A stretch of DNA of 64,000 nt, taken from the NCBI RefSeq assembly GCF_947495995.1, contig NZ_CANMAX010000008.1, forward strand, positions 62,001 through 126,000, given 5' to 3'. Within the stretch, counting starts at the first letter, position 1. Each line of letters begins with the position of its first letter. Of this stretch, positions 55,009 through 62,452 are shown piece by piece. The notes under the pieces were generated by a model. The model searched no databases. It was not told the origin of the DNA and worked only from the letters and a program-made list of their open reading frames with translations. Position numbers and translations under genes: made by a program. Origin of the DNA: an uncultured Tenacibaculum sp. GTDB lineage: Bacteria > Bacteroidota > Bacteroidia > Flavobacteriales > Flavobacteriaceae.

Positions 55009-55734
55009 CTAAAATAGTTTTTTAGCTTTTTCTAAATCTTCTGGAGTATCTATTCCTATAGATTCTACCGAAGTTTCTATCATTTTTATTTTTTTTCCTA
55101 CTTCTAAATATCTAATTGCTTCTATTTTTTCTGCAGCTTCTAATGGTGTCATCGGAGTATTATAAAAATCCATCAATGCATTCTTTCTGAAAGCATATAC
55201 ACCTTTGTGTTTAAAATAAGTAACTTTTAATGTTTGATCTCTGTGATAAGGTATTACAGATCTTGAGAAGTAAATAGCAAAGTTATTCTGATCGGTAATT
55301 ACTTTAACATTATTCGGATTTTCAATATCCTCAGCAGCTTCCATTTTTACTTTTAAAGAAGCCAAGTCAATTTGCTGTGCTGCATCCTCATGAAAAACAG
55401 TTATTAATTTTTCTAATGAAACTGCATCTATAAAAGGTTCGTCACCTTGAACATTAACAACCACATCTACATCTAAGTTTTCTACAGCTTCTGCAATTCT
55501 ATCAGACCCACAATCATGTTCTTTTAAACTTTTTATTGCTTTACCTCCAGCATCTACAATCAAGTCGTATATAACGTCAGAATCAGTAACAACATATACC
55601 TCATCAAAAAGTTTTGTTTGCAAAGCACTTTCATAAGTACGTAAAATAACTGGCTTTCCAGCTAAATCTTTCATAAGCTTTCCAGGGAATCGACTTGCAT
55701 TAAATCGAGCAGGAATCATTGCAATAATCTTCAT
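55009..55734 (-). CDS. kdsB: 3-deoxy-manno-octulosonate cytidylyltransferase
   Basis: The enzyme activates Kdo as CMP-Kdo for lipopolysaccharide inner-core synthesis. The 241-residue protein has the N-terminal nucleotide-binding [18 protein letters not shown], then [28 protein letters not shown], and the C-terminal [26 protein letters not shown], all characteristic of KdsB. Length is normal. It precedes the HAD gene in an operon. Confidence 0.96.
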   Translation of the reverse strand: MKIIAMIPARFNASRFPGKLMKDLAGKPVILRTYESALQTKLFDEVYVVTDSDVIYDLIVDAGGKAIKSLKEHDCGSDRIAEAVENLDVDVVVNVQGDEPFIDAVSLEKLITVFHEDAAQQIDLASLKVKMEAAEDIENPNNVKVITDQNNFAIYFSRSVIPYHRDQTLKVTYFKHKGVYAFRKNALMDFYNTPMTPLEAAEKIEAIRYLEVGKKIKMIETSVESIGIDTPEDLEKAKKLF

Positions 55735-55912
55735 AAAAAATAGTCATTAGAACAGGGCAAAGATACATATTTACATATTCTGAAAATAGCACTTTAAAAA
55801 TGTTAAAAAAACAAAACTTTAACATTTAAACTATGGAGTCGGTTTTGCCACTGATAGTAATCTGACTATGTTTGAGTAAATTCTTTTGTAAGTTAATTTG
55901 GTTTGTTTGTTT

Positions 55913-55944
55913 AAAAAGCTCAAGACGTAGATTTTGGGCTTTTT
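55913..55944 (-). terminator. Hairpin terminator overlapping the manA stop
   Basis: AAAAAGCTCAA and TTGGGCTTTTT pair over 11 positions (one G-T wobble) around a 10-nt loop, with a T-rich end on the minus strand. The 5' arm (minus strand) abuts the manA stop codon. Confidence 0.6.
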
Positions 55945-56917
55945 ATTTTATATACACCTCAAGTAACTCTGATTCTGAAGTTGATTTTATACTAAATTCT
56001 TTAAGTTTTGCTGGTACTAATAATGTTTCTCCTGCAATTAAAGATTCTTCATTTTCTCCTAACTCAAATGTTACCTCACCAGACACACACATATAAATAA
56101 CGAAACTATCTTTATCTGAATGATTAATTGCTAACTCTCCAGTTACAGGTAATACATTAGTAGTAAAATACGGACATGAAACTATCGTTGAAGATGTATT
56201 TAATTCTTTAGTATATGATGTAGTATATTTCGGAATTGCTTTAAAGTCTATCGCATCAAGAGCTAAATCAGTATGTAACTCTCTGTAGTTCCCTTCAGCA
56301 TCTTGACGATCCCAATCGTAAATACGATACGTGATATCAGAAGTTTGTTGAATTTCAGCTAATAAAACTCCAGCACCAATAGCATGAACTCTTCCAGTAG
56401 GAATAAAATACACATCTCCTTTCTGAACTTCATCTACATTTAAAATCTCTAATAATGATTTATTATTAAGATGATTTAAATATTCCTCTTTGTTACTATC
56501 TTTTTTAAAGCCTACAATTAAGTTTGCTTCTTTATCAGCCTGCATTACATACCACATTTCAGTTTTCCCAAAAGAATCGTGGCGTTCTTTAGCCAAGTCG
56601 TCGTTAGGATGTAATTGAATACTTAATGGAGTTTTTGCATCAATAAACTTTATCAATAATGGAAATTTATCTCCGAAATGATCAAAAACCTTACCTCCTA
56701 CTAAATCATGCTTATAGGTTTGGATAAGTTCTTTTAAATCTTTTCCTTCTAAATCTCCATTAGAAACTACAGAAGTATCTCCTTTAACATCAGAAATCTC
56801 CCAACTTTCTCCTAAATTAGAACTGTTAGATTGTTTATTTAAATGTGATTTTAATTTTTCTCCGCCCCATATCTTTTCCTTAAGGATTGGGGTAAACTTA
56901 ATAAATTGATTGAGCAT
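55943..56917 (-). CDS. manA: Mannose-6-phosphate isomerase, class I
   Basis: The zinc enzyme interconverts fructose-6-phosphate and mannose-6-phosphate, supplying sugar nucleotides. The 324-residue protein has WGGEKL, GESWEISD, the metal-binding PLSIQLHPND and KTEMWYVMQA, then YFIPTGRVHAIGAGVLLAEIQQTSD and the basic YRIYDWDR catalytic segment. Length fits the short bacterial type I enzymes. It is the last gene of an idi-queD-manA group (12-nt gap). Confidence 0.95.
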   Translation of the reverse strand: MLNQFIKFTPILKEKIWGGEKLKSHLNKQSNSSNLGESWEISDVKGDTSVVSNGDLEGKDLKELIQTYKHDLVGGKVFDHFGDKFPLLIKFIDAKTPLSIQLHPNDDLAKERHDSFGKTEMWYVMQADKEANLIVGFKKDSNKEEYLNHLNNKSLLEILNVDEVQKGDVYFIPTGRVHAIGAGVLLAEIQQTSDITYRIYDWDRQDAEGNYRELHTDLALDAIDFKAIPKYTTSYTKELNTSSTIVSCPYFTTNVLPVTGELAINHSDKDSFVIYMCVSGEVTFELGENEESLIAGETLLVPAKLKEFSIKSTSESELLEVYIK

Positions 56918-56929
56918 TTTTTCACAGAA

Positions 56930-57343
56930 TTAACTTCCAGAGTAAGTTACAAAATTTCTAGGAGTTTCATATAGTGTAATTTCCATATCTAGATCTTCAG
57001 AAATATGAGGTCGTAGTTTATTATAAATAACAACTGAGATATTTTCTGCAGTTGGATTCAAATCTTTGAATTCTTCTACCTCTATATTAAGATTCTTATG
57101 ATCGAATGCTTCTTCTACTTCTGCTTTTATAATGTCCTTTAATTTTCCTAAATCGTAAACATATCCTGTTTCTTGATCAATCTCTCCAGTCAGTGAAACA
57201 ATCAATTCATAATTATGACCATGAAAATAGGTATTACTACATTTATTAAAAACTTCAAAGTTTTTCTCATCAGACCAATCTTTTCTATATAATCGATGAG
57301 CTGCATTAAAGTGAGCTTTTCTATGTACTGTTACTCTAGGCAT
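56930..57343 (-). CDS. queD: 6-carboxytetrahydropterin synthase / 6-pyruvoyl-tetrahydropterin synthase family
   Basis: The 137-residue protein has the zinc-binding histidines in FNAAHRL and TYFHGHNYEL, the catalytic Cys in NKCSNTYFHGH, the DHKNLN motif, and the C-terminal LYETPRNFVTYSG with its conserved glutamate. This fold covers QueD (queuosine precursor) and PTPS enzymes, and no queC or queE is visible nearby to confirm the queuosine role. It is 2 nt from idi. Confidence 0.88.
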   Translation of the reverse strand: MPRVTVHRKAHFNAAHRLYRKDWSDEKNFEVFNKCSNTYFHGHNYELIVSLTGEIDQETGYVYDLGKLKDIIKAEVEEAFDHKNLNIEVEEFKDLNPTAENISVVIYNKLRPHISEDLDMEITLYETPRNFVTYSGS

Positions 57344-57345
57344 TA

Positions 57346-57873
57346 CTATTTACTATTAAAGTTTGCAATTTTATCGTACGATTTTTCAAAGATAATTTTG
57401 AACCAAGCAGTATAATCATCTGGATTTTTCTCAATATCAGTCTTTACATCATCTAATAACATCCATTTGAAACTTTCTACTTCTTCAGGATTTATTTCTG
57501 GCTCACCATTATAATATCCAATCATTACATGATCTAATTCATGCTCGGTAAGACCGTTATCAAAAGGAGCCTTATAAATAAAAGAAAACACCTCTTCTAA
57601 CTCACAAGAAAACCCCATTTCTTCTTGCAAACGTCTTTTACCAGCACTAATATTTGTTTCACCTTTTCTTTGGTGAGAACAACAAGTATTAGTCCATAAT
57701 AAAGGAGAATGGTATTTGTCTTTTGCTCTTTGTTGAAGCATTAATTCATTATTATCGTTAAAAACAAAGACTGAAAAAGCTCGATGAAGTACTGCTTTTT
57801 CATGAGCTTCCATCTTCGGCATTAATCCTACTTCATTATCTAGCTCATCTACTAAAATTACATTTTCTGTCAT
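57346..57873 (-). CDS. idi: Isopentenyl-diphosphate delta-isomerase, type I
   Basis: The enzyme interconverts IPP and DMAPP for isoprenoid synthesis. The 175-residue Nudix-fold protein has the RAFSVFVFNDNNELMLQQRA start, the catalytic cysteine in TNTCCSHQRKGE, the Nudix-type GKRRLQEEMGF segment with metal-binding glutamates, and ELDHVMIGYY. Length is typical. It is the first gene of the minus-strand group with queD and manA, and its -7 element sits almost at its start codon. Confidence 0.95.
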   Translation of the reverse strand: MTENVILVDELDNEVGLMPKMEAHEKAVLHRAFSVFVFNDNNELMLQQRAKDKYHSPLLWTNTCCSHQRKGETNISAGKRRLQEEMGFSCELEEVFSFIYKAPFDNGLTEHELDHVMIGYYNGEPEINPEEVESFKWMLLDDVKTDIEKNPDDYTAWFKIIFEKSYDKIANFNSK

Positions 57874-57878
57874 ACATT

Positions 57879-57886
57879 ACAAATGT
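57879..57886 (-). promoter_or_regulatory. -7 element TACATTTG directly upstream of idi, within a small palindrome
   Basis: On the minus strand TACATTTG matches TAnnTTTG and ends 5 nt before the ATG, implying a nearly leaderless transcript. It lies inside the inverted repeat CATTAC-AAAT-GTAATG (57875-57890). The -33 element is weak. Confidence 0.4.
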
Positions 57887-57974
57887 AATGAATTACTAGG
57901 TCTCATAAAAAACTGCGAATAAATCATTCTTATCTAAACATCGATTATCTTTACAAACTGAAAAATTAATTCTA

Positions 57975-58697
57975 ATGAAGTTTTTACGATTTATATTCTT
58001 GTTATCTACCTCTTTTATTCTTTTCAATTGTAATCAAACAAAGAAAGAAGTTAAAGAAACAAAACCAGAAAAAGAGGTTAAGGTTGTTGAACCAATTAAG
58101 AAAGAAGAAAAAATCAAAAAAAAGGAAAAAGAAGTTAGACCTAGTTGGGATACATTGAATAAAAAAAATGCTCAAGCATTTTTCAAGAAATATGGTGAAT
58201 TAAATAAAGAAACTAAAGTATTGATTAAAACCAGCTTTGGAAACATCAAACTAAGATTATATAATGATACTCCTATACATAGAGCTAGCTTTATTTTTTT
58301 AACAAAGATTAAATATTTTGATACTGCATTTTTTTACAGAGTTGCTAGAGATTTTGTAGTTCAAGGAGGTGATTCAGATTTAGAATCTACAGCAAAATTC
58401 AGAAGAAAATACCAACATTATAGATTACAACCAGAAATAAGAAAAAGAAGAAGACATAGATATGGTGCTTTAGCTGCAGCCAAGGATGTAGAAAACAACC
58501 CAAAGAAATTATCTAGTCCTTTTAACTTTTATATTGTTCAAAGTAAAAATGGTGCTCATCATTTAGACAATGAACATACTGTTTTTGGCGAAGTAATTTC
58601 TGGCTTTTCTACCATTGAAAAAATTTCTAAAGTAAAAGTAGGAAGTAGCGATTGGCCTTTAGTAGACATTCCTATGACTGTTGAAGTTATAAAATAA
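57975..58697 (+). CDS. Cyclophilin-type peptidyl-prolyl isomerase lipoprotein
   Basis: The 240-residue protein has a lipoprotein signal (lipobox FNC, Cys at about 19) followed by a long Lys/Glu-rich linker (about residues 23-60) and a cyclophilin domain: VLIKTSFGNIKLRLYNDTPIHRASF, FYRVARDFVVQGGD, GALAAAKD, NFYIVQSKNGAHHLDNEHTVFGEV. It should fold proteins in the periplasm or at the outer membrane. The FxRVxxxFVVQGG core is close to consensus, so activity is likely. Confidence 0.9.
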   Translation: MKFLRFIFLLSTSFILFNCNQTKKEVKETKPEKEVKVVEPIKKEEKIKKKEKEVRPSWDTLNKKNAQAFFKKYGELNKETKVLIKTSFGNIKLRLYNDTPIHRASFIFLTKIKYFDTAFFYRVARDFVVQGGDSDLESTAKFRRKYQHYRLQPEIRKRRRHRYGALAAAKDVENNPKKLSSPFNFYIVQSKNGAHHLDNEHTVFGEVISGFSTIEKISKVKVGSSDWPLVDIPMTVEVIK

Positions 58698-58764
58698 CTT
58701 CAATAAAAATAAGATAGTACAGATAAACTTTTGCTGTAATCTGTAATTGTTACCCTTTAATTAT

Positions 58765-58787
58765 TTTTCGTAAATTGTTTACGAAAA
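58765..58787. promoter_or_regulatory. Perfect palindrome TTTTCGTAAA-TTG-TTTACGAAAA, candidate operator
   Basis: Ten-bp arms around 3 nt, about 85 nt upstream of the 58873 gene. It lacks a downstream T-run, which argues against a terminator for the cyclophilin gene and for a protein-binding site. No regulator can be assigned. Confidence 0.4.
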
Positions 58788-58872
58788 TTGCTTGAAAAAT
58801 AACCTTGGTGTATCTATGCCTAACTTTTTCTGCATTTTCATAATTTATTTTTAACCTTATCTATTAATTATT

Positions 58873-60165
58873 ATGAAAAAACAACTTCTTTTTTTAAATC
58901 TTTGTCTCCTTATTTCCTTTACAACTTTTTCACAAGCTTTACCATCTTGTTTCTCTTGGGATAATGTAAAAATTAATAATGGTGATAGTAGAAATTTTGT
59001 ATCTAATGTAAAACCTCAATTCTTTCAAAACCCATGTATTTCTCATGCTTTTATTAATGCTATAGAAACACAATATAATATTGAGTTTGATAATTCTAAT
59101 CGCAATAAAGTTAATTTAACAGTTGCTTATTTAGATGTGATGACTCAACTTGACGATAAAATGATTAAATATAAAAATATTCTAGAAGGTCATAGTTTAT
59201 TATTACCTGTTTATAAAAGTTCTGAAGATCCATTTTCATTTAGATATAGTGAGTTTTTACCTAATGTAGGATTAAATAATCCTTACAATCATCCTGATGG
59301 TACCTATAATGGATATTATTCAGAAGATACAAGAAATTGTATAAATAATAATAAACATTTTATTATTAAAAACTTTGCTTTTGAGCCAGATCAAACATGG
59401 AGAATAGATAAAGGTAATTGTGACTCAGAAGATATTCGTACCAAGGATTATCTAAGTATTGGTATCGTTGAAAAGCTTAATAACCCATCTATAGAAGAGC
59501 TTAAAACTAGTATTATAGAAAATGGTCCAGTAGTGATGAAAGTTTACGATGATACTGTTTCAATTTTTAAAACTTATAATGAGAGTGTTAATTATCATGC
59601 ATATACAATTATTGGATGGGAAGATGTTAATGAATCAACAACTAAATGGAGACTTACAGATAGCTGGAAAGGATCAACATCTGTAGATTATTCGAATAGT
59701 ATTAATAATAATACTTTTTTAAATCTAGCTAATAATTCTGATAAAATTGAAATCTATAAAATTGATGATGTAAAATTTAGAGGCAGTAAAAATGGTGCAA
59801 ATGAGTTTACCGTTGATAAAAATATTCAATGTGTGCCACAACCTTCAACTCTTTCTGGTATTGATGTAAATATTGATCATGTATACGTTGGAGGATATTT
59901 GTATCATAAATTTTGGGTAACTAGTAATCAAAACATTGATAATTGGATTTGGGGTATCGATTACCCTAATGGCTCTTTAAAAAGATCACAAGTAAATAAC
60001 AACACATATAGTTCTGTATTATTAAGCCCGACTTCTAGTGGAGTAGTTACTGTTTATGTTAATGCCTACAAAAACGGGGTAAAAGTGGCAACTAAAGAAA
60101 GACGAATATATCTTTCGAACGGAACCAATACTGGCGGCGGAAATGGAAATGATGCCGGTTGGTAA
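58873..60165 (+). CDS. Secreted papain-fold (C1-like) protein lacking the usual catalytic cysteine
   Basis: The 430-residue protein has a signal peptide (ending TTFSQ). Around residues 52-60, QNPCISHAF aligns with papain QGSCGSCWAF after one residue is deleted: Gln19 and Cys22 are kept, but the nucleophile position is Ser57 and the next Trp is His58. The later catalytic His is present (H242 in NYHAYTIIGW), while the Asn of NSW is Asp263 (LTDSWKGS). Residues about 165-235 contain the domain's ENGPVVMKVYDD strand. The C-terminal ~120 residues look Ig/PKD-like (FWVTSNQNIDNWIWGIDYPNG) and end in a Gly-rich tail. It may be an inactive binding protein or a serine variant. No T9SS domain is visible. 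Confidence 0.75.
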   Translation: MKKQLLFLNLCLLISFTTFSQALPSCFSWDNVKINNGDSRNFVSNVKPQFFQNPCISHAFINAIETQYNIEFDNSNRNKVNLTVAYLDVMTQLDDKMIKYKNILEGHSLLLPVYKSSEDPFSFRYSEFLPNVGLNNPYNHPDGTYNGYYSEDTRNCINNNKHFIIKNFAFEPDQTWRIDKGNCDSEDIRTKDYLSIGIVEKLNNPSIEELKTSIIENGPVVMKVYDDTVSIFKTYNESVNYHAYTIIGWEDVNESTTKWRLTDSWKGSTSVDYSNSINNNTFLNLANNSDKIEIYKIDDVKFRGSKNGANEFTVDKNIQCVPQPSTLSGIDVNIDHVYVGGYLYHKFWVTSNQNIDNWIWGIDYPNGSLKRSQVNNNTYSSVLLSPTSSGVVTVYVNAYKNGVKVATKERRIYLSNGTNTGGGNGNDAGW

Positions 60166-60195
60166 CATTTACATTTTTAATCCTATTAAATATTT

Positions 60196-60225
60196 AAAAG
60201 CACTTTATTAAAAAGTGCTTTTTTT
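60196..60225 (+). terminator. Hairpin terminator
   Basis: AAAAGCACTTT and AAAGTGCTTTT form an 11-bp stem around ATTAA, with a T-run. It follows the papain-fold gene. Confidence 0.85.
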
Positions 60226-60252
60226 ATTCATTCTTTTATGAAAATATATTTT

Positions 60253-60270
60253 TTACCAATCGTTCGGTAA
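60253..60270. promoter_or_regulatory. TetR-type operator (imperfect palindrome) upstream of the tetR gene
   Basis: TTACCAATCGTTCGGTAA shares its right half and most of its left half with the palindrome at 60882. It overlaps the expected -33 position of the tetR promoter, fitting autorepression. Confidence 0.7.
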
Positions 60271-60285
60271 TTTAAAATAATTTTA

Positions 60286-60293
60286 TATCTTTG
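60286..60293 (+). promoter_or_regulatory. -7 element TATCTTTG of the tetR gene
   Basis: An exact TAnnTTTG match 4 nt before the ATG at 60298, with TTCG (for TTTG) 19 nt upstream inside the operator. The transcript would be nearly leaderless. Confidence 0.5.
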
Positions 60294-60297
60294 TCCC

Positions 60298-60861
60298 ATG
60301 AGACCACAAAAAGTATTAGATATTGAAATTTTAGCAGGATTAAGTAAAGTATTCCGTTCAAAAGGATATGAAGGTGCTAGCTTAAAAGATTTATCTGATG
60401 CAACTGGATTAAAAAAAGCCAGTTTGTACCATAGATTTCCTGATGGAAAAAAAGGTATGGCTGATGCCGTTTTAAATCACATAGACAATTGGGTTGATGA
60501 AAAAGTTTTTTTTGAATTATTAAATACAGAAAAGACTCCTGAAGAAAGATTGAAAACAGGTTTAGAAGCAGTTAGAGTTTTATATGAAGGCGGGGAAGAA
60601 ACTTGTATTTTTAGAGCATTATCTATGCAATCTAGCTTAGAGCTATTTGAAGGTCAAATTAGTGGAGGAATGAAAAAATGGATCGATACATTCGAAACAT
60701 TAGGTCTTGCTTTTGGCTTCTCTCCTACTGACGCAAAAGAAAAAGCATATCAAACTTTAATTAAAGTTCAAGGTAGTTTAATAGTTACTAAAGGACTTAA
60801 TGATATTTCTGTTTTTGAAAATACTTTAGTACAAATAGAAAATGAATATTTAGATCAATAA
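60298..60861 (+). CDS. TetR/AcrR-family transcriptional repressor
   Basis: The 187-residue protein has an N-terminal HTH (VLDIEILAGLSKVFRSKGYEGASLKDLSDATGLKKASLYHRFPDGKKGM) and a helical ligand-binding C-terminal domain (RVLYEGGEETCIFRALSMQSS). Matching palindromes lie before it and before the next gene, so it very probably represses itself and the NTF2-like/hydrolase pair downstream, responding to a small molecule. The single Cys in the ligand domain (EETCIF) is notable for possible electrophile sensing. Confidence 0.93.
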   Translation: MRPQKVLDIEILAGLSKVFRSKGYEGASLKDLSDATGLKKASLYHRFPDGKKGMADAVLNHIDNWVDEKVFFELLNTEKTPEERLKTGLEAVRVLYEGGEETCIFRALSMQSSLELFEGQISGGMKKWIDTFETLGLAFGFSPTDAKEKAYQTLIKVQGSLIVTKGLNDISVFENTLVQIENEYLDQ

Positions 60862-60881
60862 AAAATTTTTGAATTTAAATT

Positions 60882-60899
60882 TTACCGAATGTTCGGTAA
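60882..60899. promoter_or_regulatory. TetR-type operator TTACCGAATGTTCGGTAA
   Basis: Perfect 8-bp arms TTACCGAA/TTCGGTAA around TG, between the tetR stop and the start of the NTF2-like gene at 60913. It is the best half-site match to the operator at 60253. Confidence 0.75.
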
Positions 60900-60912
60900 T
60901 AAAAATAAAAAC

Positions 60913-61320
60913 ATGAAAAAACATCCATTACCTCCATTTACATTGGAGACAGCTAAACAAAAAGTTCAAATGGCAGAAGATGCTTGGAACAGTAAAAATC
61001 CTATTAAAGTATCAGAAGCATATTCTATAGATACCGAATGGAGAAATCGTGATCAATTTATTAATGGTAGAAAAGAAGTGCAAGATTTTTTATCAAATAA
61101 ATGGAATGTAGAACTAAACTATAAACTTAAAAAAGAGTTGTGGGCTTTTTCTGAAAATCGCATTGCAGTAAGATTCGAATATGAATACGAAAATGAAGAA
61201 GGACAATGGTTCAGAGCATATGGTAATGAAAACTGGGAATTCGATGAAAACGGACTTATGCAAAAGAGATACGCTAGTATCAACGATTTGAAAATTAAAG
61301 AAACAGATAGAAAATTATAA
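60913..61320 (+). CDS. NTF2-like protein, DUF1348 type
   Basis: The ATG at 60913 is preferred over an in-frame ATG at 60889, which lies inside the operator. The 135-residue cytoplasmic protein begins [28 protein letters not shown] and has the conserved [20 protein letters not shown] and [14 protein letters not shown] strands, then [25 protein letters not shown]. The family is found in SnoaL/NTF2-fold proteins with no assigned reaction. It lies in an operon with a TetR regulator and an alpha/beta hydrolase. Confidence 0.88.
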   Translation: MKKHPLPPFTLETAKQKVQMAEDAWNSKNPIKVSEAYSIDTEWRNRDQFINGRKEVQDFLSNKWNVELNYKLKKELWAFSENRIAVRFEYEYENEEGQWFRAYGNENWEFDENGLMQKRYASINDLKIKETDRKL

Positions 61321-61330
61321 AACAAGCAAC

Positions 61331-62299
61331 ATGAAACTTCTAAAACCTATACTCTTTTCTTTTATCATTTTGGCATTTAGTTGTCAGAAAAAAGAAATAC
61401 AAAAACAAACAACAACAATAAAACAAAACACGATGACACAAATTAAATATAAAAAGCAAACCGTTAATGGAGTATCAATTGCTTATAGAGAAGCAGGAAA
61501 TCCCAAAAATCCAACCATCGTTTTATTACATGGTTTTCCAACCTCATCACATCAATATAGAAAAGTCTTAGCGCAACTTGCAGATGAATACCATCTTATT
61601 GCTCCAGATTACCCTGGGTTTGGTAATAGTGACTTCCCTCCTATTGATCAGTATGAATATACTTTCGATAATATTGCTAATACGATTAATACATTCTTAG
61701 AAGAAAAAGGAATTGATTCTTACGCTATAATGATTCAAGATTATGGTGCTCCAATTGGTTTTAGGTTAGCTACTGCACACCCAGAAAGAATTACAGCAAT
61801 TATAAATCAAAACGGTAATGCTTACGAAGAAGGCTTAGGAGATGCTTGGAAAGGAATTAGAGAGTTATGGGCTAATCGTAATGAAGAAACTGAAAAAGCC
61901 TTGTTACCAGCTTTCTCTCTAGAAGGATTAGAATGGCAATACACCCATGGAACAAGAGCCCAAGAAAATGTAAATCCAGATACTTGGCACTTAGATTATT
62001 TAAGATTATCTCGACCAGGTTCGCATAAAATGCATTTAAATTTATTTTACGATTATCAAAACAATGTAAAATTATATCCAAAATGGCAACAATATTTAAG
62101 AGACAATCAACCTCCTCTTATAATTGTTTGGGGTAAAAACGATGCTTTCTTTCCTGAAAGTGGTGCAACAGCATTCAAAAAAGATGTAAAAAATATAGAC
62201 TATAATATATATGATACTGGTCATTTTGCTTTGGAAGAAGATGGCGAAGAAATCATTCAAAAAATTAGAACTTTCATGAAAAATATTCAGAAAAAATAA
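61331..62299 (+). CDS. Alpha/beta hydrolase (haloalkane dehalogenase/epoxide hydrolase-like), lipoprotein signal
   Basis: The 322-residue protein carries a lipoprotein signal (lipobox AFSC, Cys18) ahead of the hydrolase fold, with an internal Met35 that would give a cytoplasmic form. Motifs include LLHGFPTSSHQYR (oxyanion HGFP, 67-70), APDYPGFGNSD, the nucleophile elbow IQDYGAPIGF with Asp137, the later acid region IIVWGKNDAFF, and catalytic His in DTGHFALEE. An Asp nucleophile places it with haloalkane dehalogenases or epoxide hydrolases rather than esterases. Regulation by the upstream TetR is likely. The substrate is unknown. Confidence 0.9.
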   Translation: MKLLKPILFSFIILAFSCQKKEIQKQTTTIKQNTMTQIKYKKQTVNGVSIAYREAGNPKNPTIVLLHGFPTSSHQYRKVLAQLADEYHLIAPDYPGFGNSDFPPIDQYEYTFDNIANTINTFLEEKGIDSYAIMIQDYGAPIGFRLATAHPERITAIINQNGNAYEEGLGDAWKGIRELWANRNEETEKALLPAFSLEGLEWQYTHGTRAQENVNPDTWHLDYLRLSRPGSHKMHLNLFYDYQNNVKLYPKWQQYLRDNQPPLIIVWGKNDAFFPESGATAFKKDVKNIDYNIYDTGHFALEEDGEEIIQKIRTFMKNIQKK

Positions 62300-62325
62300 G
62301 CCTTCAAATTTCATTTTAGATTAGT

Positions 62326-62364
62326 AGAAAAGTGTGAGTCATAGTACTTGCGCTTTTCTTTTTT
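62326..62364 (+). terminator. Hairpin terminator after the hydrolase gene
   Basis: AGAAAAGTG and CGCTTTTCT pair over 9 positions (one wobble) with a 16-nt loop and a T-run. Confidence 0.6.
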
Positions 62365-62452
62365 ATAAACACTTCTTTAGTAATTGGATAAAACTCTAAA
62401 CACTTGGCTCTTTTTTGAATTAGATATATCTTTACGCCCTCAATTATAGCTA

